Source of the DNA: Musa acuminata AAA Group
Taxonomy: Eukaryota > Streptophyta > Magnoliopsida > Zingiberales > Musaceae
DNA: 64,000 bases
Assembly (NCBI RefSeq): GCF_036884655.1
Contig: NC_088345.1
Span: 32,214,501 to 32,278,500 of the forward strand
Direction: 5' to 3'
The stretch's first letter is position 1, and each line of letters starts with the position of its first letter. This document shows positions 34,201 through 45,016 of the stretch, piece after piece. Made by a program: the position numbers and the translations under genes. The notes under the pieces were generated by a model. The model was not told the DNA's origin, searched no databases, and saw only the letters and a program-made list of their open reading frames with translations.

Positions 34201-35140
34201 TTCAAACGTAAATCGGTGTTTTCGTACAAACTTTACATTGTAGTTTACGTTTACTTTTTGATTCCATTTATAACTGCAAACTATCTTCTGCGCTTTTACG
34301 AACAAGTCTCTAAGTTCTGATCTTTCCGAATCTGCATTCAGACGTAAATCAGTGTTTTCATACAAACTTTACATTGCAGTTTACGTTTACGTTCTGATTC
34401 CATTTATAACTGCAAACTGTCTTCTGTGCTTTTACGAACGAGTTTCTAAGTCTAGATCTTTCTAAAACTGCGCAAATTGCATTTAGACGTAAAACTACGT
34501 TTAGACGTAAAACTGCGTTTAGACGTAAAACTACGTTTAGACGTAAACTGCGCAAACTGCGTTTAGACGCAAACTACGTTTAGACATAAACTGAGTTTAG
34601 ACGCAAACTGCGTTTAGGCGCAAACTGTGTTTAGACGCAAACTGCATTTAGACGTAAACTGCGTTTAGACGTAAACTGAGTTTAGACGTAAAACTGCGTT
34701 TAGGCGCAAACTACGTTTAGACGCAAACTGCGTTTAGACGCAAACTGAGTTTAGACGCAAACTGCGTTTAGACGCAAACTGCGTAAACTGCGCTTAATCT
34801 TAAGATCGGCTTTTACATCGAAATCGCTTTTATTGAACAAACACAACTTTCGTTTTTAATCGCTGAAAGATTTCCGCTACACTAATTCACCCCCCCCCCC
34901 CCCCCCTCTTAGTGCTCTCGATCCTAACAAGATGCACTTCTCTTTTTTGTTAATGACAAAGGGGGAGAAGATATGATGATGAATTGAATCATGCATGGTA
35001 GGATATACTTTTTGTTTTAAAGTTTTAAAACATTGCAGGATTTTCTGAATTCAAAGTTTTTATCAATATGCCAGATTGAAAGGAGGAGTTTAGTTTAAAC
35101 TCCATCATCAATTGATTGTCATCAACAAAAAGAGAGAGAT
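31278..35140 (+). other. AT-rich non-coding interior of D, with a solo LTR
   Basis: 31278-32421 and 34930-35140 are AT-rich with the same words as K's interior ('ACAATGACAAAGGG', 'TTGCTAGCTTG', 'TTAAACTCCATCATCA'). No gene seen. The polypurine tract AAAAAGAGAGAGAT (35127-35140) precedes the 3' LTR. Confidence 0.65.
32422..34929 (+). repeat. SIRE-like solo LTR in D (2508 bp)
   Basis: TGTTGAATCTCATATTTTG...CTCTCGATCCTAACA, flanked by a perfect AGATG (32417-32421 and 34930-34934). Very like K's LTR in its first ~700 bp. Has U3 palindromes (33360-33710), a TATAAATA box near 33770, an 18-bp array at 34478-34790 and a 17-nt C run at 34890-34906. Confidence 0.9.
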
Positions 35141-35704
35141 TGTTGAATATTAGATTTTGATGATGATATCAATTGATGAGTTTGTGATCTAATCTACGTT
35201 TTGAGTAATGCAAGACTAGCTTTGATCAAGGAGAGGCAAATTGATTAAAGTAGGATGAATCAGACGTTGGGCTGGAGTTGAATATGTCAGGAGATTGGAC
35301 GTCAGGCCAAAGGATCGATTGACGTGCCAGCATAAGGACTTCATGCTGTGAGTTCGAGCATCGGGCCGAAGGATCGAACATTGTGCCAAGAAGATCGGAA
35401 GTTGCAGGAGTCAATATGTCGATTGGGCAATACACCGAAGGAGATGATGATGCACTAAAGGATCAAACGAAGTGCCGAAAGAACCAATGACATGCCCGAC
35501 AACATATGATTTGTGCTTTGTAATAATTTATCTAGATAGAGTTAATTTAGGTTTAATTGAGTCGGTATTGGGGTGAAACAATATTGGCCAACTCAATTAG
35601 GGTCTAATTGGGATTGAATTAGGGTTGAATTGGACCTATTGTTTAGCATATTCAGTGTCTTGTAGCAGGGTCTGGCAGTGGTACCACCTAGACACGGTCT
35701 CCCA
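35141..35704 (+). repeat. First part of the 3' LTR of D
   Basis: TGTTGAATATTAGATTTTG after the polypurine tract; breaks at GGTCTCCCA where element I begins, and resumes near 40046. Confidence 0.8.
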
Positions 35705-37399
35705 TGTATCATCCATCGTTTCTAAATTTTCGTATAAGTTTCTAATTATAATGTAAGTATCCATTTTAAATTTTGTAGAAGAGACTAAATATAAATCTAA
35801 GAACCTATTTATTAAATCTGGGACCTATTTGAAAAATAAATCTGAGGACCTATTTATAAATCCTAAGGACCTAATAGTAAATATAAATAATACAAGGACT
35901 AAACTACAAAATGTACAAAATAACAAATCCCACCCCCTAAGCCTCTCTGCCTTTGTTATCAAGGAACTTGAGAAGGCAGCTCTTGCATTGGAGAAGAGAG
36001 GAAGAGAGAAAGAAGAAGAGAAAAATAAGAAGAGGAGAAATTTGGGGCTTTGGGTTTTTTTATTCAAATCTCCCATTTGGGGTCAAAATTTTCAAAGAAA
36101 AGTGTTCTAATCCCATCCTATAGAAATATTAGTCTCTTTTCTCATATTAATTCTGAATAATTTGAAAGATTTTAGCTTAGAACTTGATATTTCTCTTGTT
36201 AGATACAAAACCATGAATCTGAAATTTTTCGATAAATTGACCTCTATACATTGTTTCAGACAACTTTTAACACCAAACTTGGATTTAGGTGAATGAAAAT
36301 AGACTCTTTAGACCTTTCTTTTGACACTAAGTTGAAAGATTTGGACACCGAATATTTACCCTAACTTCTATTTTAATTAACCCTATAGATTCTGCAAAGC
36401 AAGGACCATAACTTCTGATCTTCGGATACTAAACTACTTATAAGTCCCGATTAGAAACTCTGATTTAAGAAAAACTTATTTTGTTGGAAACTAGACTCAT
36501 AGATATTTCTTTTAATACCTAGATTGAAAGATTTAAAGTCTAAATGTCTACTTAGTTATCTATTGAATCCGACCCTATGAATTCTATAAAATAGAGATTT
36601 TATTCCTTGACCTTTGGTTACCAAATTATTTGTAACTCTCTGTTCAAAACTTTAATTTAGATACAAATTATTTTATTTGAAAGTAGATTAAAATATATTT
36701 CTAATGATACCTTTTTTGAGTAAATTGGAGTATAATTGATAGTTTGAATTATTTATTCAATGTGCCTCTTAAATTCTGCCAGAATCAAACTTTGGTCGAT
36801 TTCGCTTATTCTTGTTTCATTCCCTTTGGAAATTGATTTTATATAGTATTTTTGTGATAATTGTGCTATCTTTGTTTTCTTAGAATCCTTGTATACTATT
36901 GTCCTTAATTTTTTTGCAATACTTGAAATCGATTATGTAAAGTTTATGTTGTATCGCATTATTTTGTATGGGCACATGTATGTTTCGTTATTCCGCATGT
37001 GCTTCCGATATGTGCCAAAATCCTTGTATGCTCTTGCCTTTATTTTCTTTTAAATTTAAATACAATTGTGAAAGATTATGTTTGCATTGTATTGACTCAT
37101 AAAGGCACATATACATTTTGTTGTTCCGCATATGCTTCCGATATGTGCTAATTTTATTGTTCACACTATCCTTTTGTACTCTGGTGTTTATGGGATACTG
37201 TGAATCTTTGCCGAAAATGATAAAGGGAGTTATGCATAGAGCCTACGATGCTCTGTCGTCCCCCTTTAACTTCACCTAGACGTGGGTAGATGGAGCTCCT
37301 AGACGTGGGAGACTTCTGTCTGGTGGTCATCTAGAAATTGATGAACCATATTCTGTCTGTGATCCCATTGCACCTTCTATATGTTTGATATGATATTCA

Positions 37400-38983
37400 T
37401 GTTAAGAACGAGTCGGCACTAAGAGGGGGGGTGAATTAGTGCAGCGGTAAATTACGTCGGTTTCATAAAACTCTTTTGTACGTTAAAAATCAAACTTAGA
37501 AAGATAGGTTAAAATCTCATTTATATATAAAGTGAATGCAGTTGGCAAGTAAAGATTTAGTTTACAGTAATGTAAATTACTCAAATATAGAAATGCAAAC
37601 CAGAGAAGAACACGCCAATTTTATAGTGGTTCGGTCGTCGTGACCTACATCCGTTCCACCGATTCCTCTTCCGTCGAGGCCATCGGCATCCACTATTGAT
37701 CTTCCTTTATAGGCGAAGATCAACCTCCTTCTTACAGCTCTTTCTCCTTTTACCGGGTTTAGGAGATGACCCTTACACCCCCACTCACTCCTCTCTCAAA
37801 CTATTCTAACACTTAGAACTTTGAGAGGAGTTTCACACAAGATTACAACATAGTTTCTTTCCTTTTTTTTCTCAATACTTGTGTAAGTTAACCAGGGATG
37901 AGAGGGATATTTATAGGCTTCAAGTTGGTTCAAACTTGAAACCTAAAAAGGTCTCATCCTAGGTTTCCTGGGTACTGGCGGTAGCACCACCGTTCCTAGG
38001 CGGTACTACCACTACAAGATCTGGTATTGGGCGGTACCATCATCGAACAGGGGCGGTACCACCACTGGCAGCATTGTTATAAGCAGTACCACCACCCAGG
38101 AATCCTGGAGTGTTGTTCCCCAGGCAATGCCACTGCCGACCCTAGCAGTGCCACCGTTGGCTAGGGTTTCAACACCCTGGTTGAGCCTTGAATCCGGCCC
38201 AAACCAGTCCAACTTCGGGACTAGTTGGCCCCTAACAGAGTTGATAGGATTACCTCCCGATACTAACTCTAATTATGTGCTAACTACGATTCCTAAGATA
38301 TATTCTAAGTAAGATAAGTCCGATTTCTTCCGGCGAATTTCCGACGATCTCTTGGCAATGTTCTAACAGACTTCCGGCAAGCTCCTGGACTTCACGATGA
38401 TCTTCTTGGTGAGTTCTGATGAGCTTCGTTGGCAAGCTCCAGGACTTCTCGGTCAATTCCGGTAGAACTTCCGACGAATGTCTGAACTTCCGACAAACTC
38501 TCGAACTCCCAACGAAATCATGTTCTTGACTCCAGGACTTCATTTTGCTTTATGCCTTACTATCATAGTTAATCCTGCCCACACAAAAACATACTTCAAT
38601 CTAGACAATTATTACTAGGCATGAATTATGTTGTCCGGCATGCCATTGGTCCATCGACGCTTCGTCCGATTCTTCGGCGCATCATCCTCTCTTGCGGCCT
38701 ATTGCCTAATCGGCCAATTGACCTCTGCAACTCCGATATCCTTAGTGAAATATCTGCTTTTCTTGGCCCGATACCCGAATCCATGGCCCGAAGCCTTCTA
38801 TCGATACGTCGACTAATCCTCCGGCTCGACGTCCAATCTTCTGACATGTTTTCCTCCGGCCTAACATGATTCTTTCTGCTTTAATTGTCTATCCTTGATT
38901 GAAGCATCCTGCGTCACTCAAAACATAGATTAAATCATAAACACTTATCAATTGGTTTCATCATCAAAATATGAGATTCAATA
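37400..38983 (-). repeat. SIRE-like solo LTR in element I (1584 bp)
   Basis: On the minus strand TGTTGAATCTCATATTTTG-like start (decayed to TATTGAATC) at 38983, and end GTGCCGACTCGTTCTTAACA at 37400. Flanks ATTCA (37395-37399) and ATCCA (38984-38988), one mismatch. The LTR end (GTGCCGACT) resembles the D subfamily rather than K's. Confidence 0.75.
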
Positions 38984-39094
38984 ATCCAAAGCTTTGGTTA
39001 TATGTTTTTGTATGTACTTTGGATAAGAATAAAATGAATGCAACGTCAAATATGACGTTTGAGCTTCTGTTTCATAATTGTTCTATGATATGCT

Positions 39095-39355
39095 CCGAAA
39101 TAGTTCATATGTTATTGATACGCATCAAAATATTTCGTATGTCATTGATATGTTCTGAAATGTTTCTTATGCCTCTGAAATGTTCATACGCCTTTGATAC
39201 GCTTTAAAATATTTCATATACCATTGATATATTCTGAAATATTTCATTTGTCATTGATATGCTCTGAAACACTTCATACGCGATTGATAAGCTCTGAAAT
39301 ATTTCATTCATTATTGATATGCTCCGGAACATTTCATACGTTATTGATACGCTCC
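39095..39355 (+). repeat. ~30-bp tandem repeat in element I
   Basis: About nine degenerate units of the form TTGATATGCTCTGAAATATTTCATA plus a few bases. The open frames over it are a by-product of the 30-bp period. Confidence 0.7.
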
Positions 39356-40045
39356 AATTACTCTTTATTCCATTCATTATGAACCAAATATGTTTGATTA
39401 AAATGACATTTATGATTTTGTATCTAATGAGATTATATCTATGAATTATTGTATTCTACCTTGCACTTTGATACCTTATTTATTTGAGAACTGTCCACTT
39501 TTACCATGGATATATTAGTCACTTGTTGAGCTTTATATGCTCATTTCGTTGCTATATAAATTTTTCAAGATAGCTTATCGCTCGCTTAAATGTTAAAATT
39601 GGGCCGAGGTAGTGGAAAGCTAGAAGATTTTGGGCACATCTTTATTAGTAGATATGTTTTTGTTGTATAAGTACACTCTATGTCTAATGAAATGTTGATG
39701 GTAAATCTAAACTTATGGGTTTTGTAAAAGTTTAAAGGACCTCTCATGTTTAGGATTCTAGAATGTTAAGTTTAATTCGTACAATGATATAAACTTGGGA
39801 TAATCATTAGTTTTGTGATTGTATAGATTCCCACACTTATGAATTTATGTTGCAGTTATTGTTTTGGTGAATTGGCTTCAGATTTTATGAATCATTGAAC
39901 GATATGTTGTATGATTATAAAATACACATGATTTATGGATCGTTAGATGTTTGAATATTTTTAGTATCCTCAAATGTTAGTTTAGATCTTGGATTGATTT
40001 GTGATAAAATTTTAATATTATCGATTTCTTGGTCATGACAACCCA

Positions 40046-40716
40046 AACTGTGTCAGGCGGTACTACCACTAGATTGGGCGGTGGTATCACCAGACTAAGC
40101 GGTGGTATCACCTAGTGTCAGAACTGATAAGTAGTGGTACCGTCCAATACTGGCAATAGTACCGCTAGTACCCCAAAATCCTAATGATTCAAATTTTTGT
40201 CTCCAAATTTGAATCCATTTGGGGCCTATAAAAACCTTACTCATCCCTGCTCAGTTAACACAAAAACTGAGAACAAAAATTAGGGAAAATGCTATTGTAA
40301 TCTTGTGAGAATTCCCCTCCTTTAGCTCTAAGTATTGATTTCAATTTAAAAGAGGGGTGAGTGGGTTGTAAAGGTTATCTCCTAAACCTATGAAAGGAGA
40401 AAAGAATTGTAAGAGGGCAGTTGGTCTTAGCCCATTGAAGGATAACCATTAGTGGATGTTGGTGGCCTCGAGTGAAGAGGAATCAGGAGTGGACGTAGGT
40501 CATTATGACCGAACCACTATAAATCTGGTTTGCATTTACATTAAGCTCTTCATTTTCATTGGAAATTGCTTTCTTACTTTCACTATGCTTATGAATGTGT
40601 TTTTAAGTTAACATTTTTCCGATATCGGTTTTCATTATACAAGAATTTCTAAATTGATGTAATTTTATGTAAGCACTAATTTACCCCCTCCTCTTAGTGC
40701 CGACTTGATCCTAACA
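40046..40716 (+). repeat. Second part of the 3' LTR of D
   Basis: Includes GTCAGGCGGTACTACC, the 'GGGGCCTATAAAAACC' box near 40221 and the end CCGACTTGATCCTAACA, then target copy TCTCG. Confidence 0.8.
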
Positions 40717-41419
40717 TCTCGCTCTAATCAGATTCTTCTAGAGAACTCTTTCTTTCTCAATCTGAATGACCCTAGCTAAGGATTTGTCCGAGCAAGAATA
40801 CATGTAATATTCCTCTCATGATACCGAGAGTTGATGATCCTTTATCGACACTCAATAGTCCTCATAAGGTTGGCTGTCACTCCCGATGAATGATTGTACT
40901 AGATCTAAAACTTTTAGGCCTATAAGTATGATATCAAAGAGTGGAATACTCATATAGGACATCCTTAGTGTCTCAAGTCTAAGGACTAGGTACACCACTA
41001 GGATAACGAAATCGTTGTCTAACAATGAGGTATCATTAACCATCCAGCATTCCATAAGCGAATCAATCAGTGAACTCATTCTCCAATGAGCACCTGCACT
41101 GTAGCCTTAGTGTCCCCACATGAGTAGCTATAAGACCAACTATCTCCATCATATGGATGGGCATATAGTATAACAGTCTGTCCAATTATCTCGATATCTC
41201 TTTCGAGTAACCTATGACTAGGATTATTTAAGGTTTGTGTTTAAAGATGAATCGGTCTTATTATCATGATCTCATCACGATCTGATTCTCATTGCACAGA
41301 TTCATGGACATCACAATATATATGCATATATGCAATAAGTAATATAAATTGATAAAATGCTAAAATATAATAAGCAAAAAGAATGTGTATCATGTCATAC
41401 GGGCTATCTATGACTAGTA
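40717..41419 (-). repeat. First half of copia solo LTR L
   Basis: Copia LTR in reverse orientation from position ~725 back to its start (TACTAGTCATAG at 41419). The other half is 18162-19038. Followed by target copy GTATC (41420-41424). Confidence 0.75.
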
Positions 41420-41424
41420 GTATC

Positions 41425-42662
41425 TGGTCCTTAGACTTGAGATACTAAGGATATCCTGTATGAGTACTCTACTCTAACACCAGACTTATAGACCTGGAAG
41501 TTCAAGATCTAGTATAACCAGTCATTGAGAGTGATAACGAACCTTACAATGACTATTGAGTGTCAATAGAGGATCATTCTCTCTCAATATCATGAGAGAA
41601 ATATCCTATGTGTTCTTGCTCAAGCAAATCCCTAGCCAAAGTCATTCGGATTAAGAGAGAAAGAGTTCTATGAGAGAATCCAATTAGAGTGAGACTTTGG
41701 TAGAAACCATATGAGCCTGAGAACACCATGCTTAGTATACGATCTTTAGGATATCAAATGGATGAGATATTATAGATATATGGTAATTAAGGACAAACAG
41801 GTCCAATGGATTGGATTCCCTTGTATCGTCTAGGGACTACGACATAGTGGCCTAGTACATCCGTAGTCGATGAGTCGAGTGAATTATTTTGGAGATAATA
41901 ATTCACTAAGCTAGAAGGAGTTCTGACAGGTATGACTTATGTCCAGCTTAATATTGGGTCAAGAGGGTCATACACATATGGTAGGTGTTGCGACGTGTAG
42001 AGGTTCAGATGTGAGATATCCGTTGGAGCCCCTATCTTACTGATATCCAATAATCCCCTAAATTATTGGATCCTATGAATGAGATCTAATAAGAACCAAT
42101 AAGAGATTATTAAGTAGAGACCCACTAATCTAAGAAGCTTGGGTAGTTGGATAGAGATCTAATACCCAATAGGGTAGGATCTATTAGGGTTAAGTTGATA
42201 AGAGGCCTCTACAAATAGGAGGGAACCTAAGAGCCATAGGCTAAACCCCTTTTTTGGTTGTCACCTCCTATTCTCCTCTCTCCCTCTCCTCCTCAACCTA
42301 CAGCCCCTTTTTTGGGCGTGTGGAAAGCAAGAAGGGCTGGTCCCTTCTAGATTGTGTGGTGCGCACAATGAGGAGATTTAAGCAGCTATTTGAGGAGCAT
42401 ATTTGTAGCCTCTATTGTGTAGATCACTACTAGAGAGGAGGATAGTTGACCTCCTTTATCCTCTCCCATAGATATGTAGGAATTCAAGGATATACGATCT
42501 TCCTAGGTAACACAATCTTCTTACACGCGTAGTTTTTGATTTCGTGAGTTTTTACGTACCAATCTTTGCACGACGACAAGAGAGTAATTTTTCTATAGAA
42601 ATTTAGGGTTTTTGTTTCTATTCTTCCACTATACATATGATATCATCTCATATTTCCCAACA
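41425..42662 (+). repeat. Second part of the 3' LTR of E
   Basis: Copia LTR from about position 450 to the end (TATTTCCCAACA). Shares with 5519-5907 the segment 'TTTTTTGGGCGTGTGG' and 'AGGGCTGGTCCCTTCTAGAT', specific to E's LTRs. Confidence 0.75.
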
Positions 42663-43393
42663 CTCAATACACTAGTAAAAGATCTTTAATCATTTTCAAG
42701 TACTTAATGTTATACTTGACAGCCTTATAATGTTCCAAACCTAGATCCGCTTGATACCTGCTCGTAACACTTAGAGCATGTACTAAATTAGGCTTGGTAT
42801 ATAATATATTATATATGATAGTCCCTATAGTAGAGGCATAGGATATTCTATCCATGTCTGTCCTTTTTTTCGGGAGTCTTTAAGAACATAGTCCTAGAAA
42901 ATGATATTCCGTGTCTCATCGGTATGAGATCTCTCTTGAAATTTTTCATACCAAGCCTTTTGACAATGTTGTCTATGTACCTAGACTAGGACAAGCTAAG
43001 CATCCTCTTGGATCTATCTCTATAGATCTGAATCCCTAAAATGTAGAATATTTCTCTTAAGTCCTTTAAGTGTCTGGATAACTAAGCCTTAACTATAGAG
43101 AGCATTCCTACATCATTCCCAATAATCAAGATGTCATCCATATATAACACCAAAAAGGTGATAGTGCTCCCACTTCTCTTCCTATATATACAAGACTTAT
43201 CCATGTTCTTAACGAAGTTATAAGATCTGATTGCCTCATCAAATCTTAGGTTCTAATTTCTAGAAGCATGCTTTAGTCTATAGATGCACTTAAGTAATAT
43301 ACATATCTTATCTGTACTTTTCTTGTATATGGATCTCTTATGTTGTATCGCATACATCTCCTCCTCGATATTGCCATTGAGAAATGCAGATTT
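42663..43393 (-). pseudogene. Element H: copia RT/RNase H remnant
   Basis: Minus-strand copia pol: 'AFLNGN' type RT sequence near 43393, through a decayed RT to RNase H (ISYASTIGTIIYNILYTKP, LSVTSRYQADLGLEHYKAVK, LLLVY). E is inserted at its left end and the LTR of G at its right end. The rest of H is not in the window or was lost. Confidence 0.7.
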
Positions 43394-45016
43394 TGTAGGG
43401 AAATCTAGGGGCGACATCACATGCACAACAGAAAAACAGAAAAAAAAAAAATACTAAATTTTTTAAAAAGGTGTTTGTCGTCAGGTGAAGATTGGTGCGT
43501 AAAAAATGCAAAACTTGAATCCATATGTGAAATATTTGTTTTACACAGGGAGATCATATATCCCTAAAATCCTACAGATTTGTAGGAGAGGATAAAGGAG
43601 GTCAAGTGTCATCCTCTTTAACGGTGATCCATATGACAGGGGTTGCGAAGACACTCCACAAATTACTGCCTAAATCTACACACCTACTATCTAAGGAGGA
43701 AAATAGAAGATGAGAGAATATGAGATGACATCCAAGAAGCCTATAGCCTATGGGCCTTTGGTTCCCTCATATTTATAAAGGTCCCTTGTCAAATTAGCCA
43801 TAATGGATCCTGCCCTATTGGGTACTGGATCTCCATCCAACTACCCAAGCCACTTATATTAGTGTGTCTCTATCAAATAATCTCTCATTGGTTTTTATTA
43901 GATCTCATCCATAGAATCTAATAATTTAGGGGCTTATTAGATATTCAATAAGATAGGGGCTCCGATTGATATCTCATATCCGAACCTCTACTTGTCATAA
44001 CACCTACCATATGTGTGTGACCATCTAGGCCCAATATCGAGCTGACTATGAGTCATACCTTTTAGAACTCCTTTTGACTTAGTGAATATTATCTCTATAA
44101 TAATTCACTTGACTCATCGACTACGGATGTTCTAGGCCACTACGCTACAATCCTTAGATGATATAAGGGAATCCAATCCTTTGGACCTATTTATCCTCGG
44201 TTACCATATACCTATATTCTCTTATTCATCTAATATTATAGAGACTATATACCGGGCATGGTGTTGTCAGACCCAGACAGTTTCTCCTCGAGTCTCGCTC
44301 TAATCGAATTCTCCTAGAGAACTCTTTCTCTCTCAATCCGAATGACTTTGGCCAAGGATTTATCTGAGCAAGAACATATGAGATATTTCTCTAATAATAG
44401 TGAGAGCGGATGATCCTCTATCGACACTCAATAGCCATCGTAAGATTGGCTGCCACTCCCGATTATCAACTGTACTAGATTTGAAACTTCTAAACCTCTA
44501 AGTCTGGTATCAAAAAGTGGAGTACTTATACAAGATATCCTTGGTGTCTCAAGTCTAAGGATGAGGTACACCATTGAGATGACGGAATCACTATTTCAGA
44601 ATGAGATATCATCAACCATCCAGCATTCCATGAGCGAATCAATTAATAAACTCATTCTCTAATGAGCATTTGCACTATAGCCATAGTATTTCCACACGAG
44701 CAGCTATTAGACCAACTGCATCCATCATATGGATAGGTATATAGCACACCAGTATGTCTGGTTATCTCGAGGTCCCTCTTGAGTAACCTATAATCAGGAT
44801 TATTTATGGTCTATATTTAAAAATAAATCGGTCGTATTATCGTGATCTCATCACGATCCGATTCCCATTGCACGGATCCATAGACATCATAATATAATCA
44901 TGCAATAAGCAATATAAATGAGAAAATATCATAATAATAATAAGCAAAAAAACTACATATCATAATACACGTGCCATCACTCATGTGATTGGCTTGTAGG
45001 GCACCTATGACTAGCA
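43394..45016 (-). repeat. 3' LTR of copia element G (1623 bp)
   Basis: Minus strand TGCTAGTCATAGGTGCCC at 45016 to TAGATTTCCCTACA at 43394, preceded by the polypurine tract AGCGGGAGAT (45017-45026 reversed). It lies in the RT of H. Confidence 0.8.

Larger units (their letters stand above)
35705..40040 (+). mobile_element. Element I: unclassified LTR-like insertion
   Basis: Starts TGTATCATCC and ends GGTCATGACA, flanked by TCCCA (35700-35704) and ACCCA (40041-40045). Without its own nested LTR it is about 2.7 kb, AT-rich, with no coding capacity. It contains a purine-rich segment (35960-36040), two copies of a 'CACATATGC-like/GTGCTTCCGATATGTGC' passage (36965-37150), and a ~30-bp tandem repeat. 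Most likely a solo LTR of a long-LTR gypsy element (Tat/Athila type); that class is an inference. Confidence 0.55.
28949..40716 (+). mobile_element. Element D: SIRE-like gag-only element with nested insertions
   Basis: 5' LTR = inverted 17591-18161 plus 28949-29717; primer site 29720; gag from 29767; AT-rich interior with no pol; polypurine tract; 3' LTR = 35141-35704 plus 40046-40716. Target duplication TCTCG on both sides (18162-18166 reversed; 40717-40721). Host site is copia LTR L. Insertions inside D: gypsy B in the 5' LTR, solo LTR 32422-34929 in the interior, element I in the 3' LTR. Confidence 0.8.
5519..42662 (+). mobile_element. Element E: Angela-like Ty1/copia, shattered by nested insertions
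   Basis: Pieces in order: 5' LTR end (5519-5907), primer site, leader and gag (5908-10831), pol (10832-13045), then, inverted, pol end (20392-19489) and 3' LTR start (19488-19039), and finally the 3' LTR end (41425-42662). The 5' and 3' LTR ends share a distinctive 'GGGCGTGTGG...AAGGGC' segment missing from the other copia LTRs here, so they belong to one element. E is inserted into minus-strand copia H; the bases right after its 3' LTR are CTCAA. All frames are broken. E is the outermost layer, so it is older than everything inside it. Confidence 0.75.
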
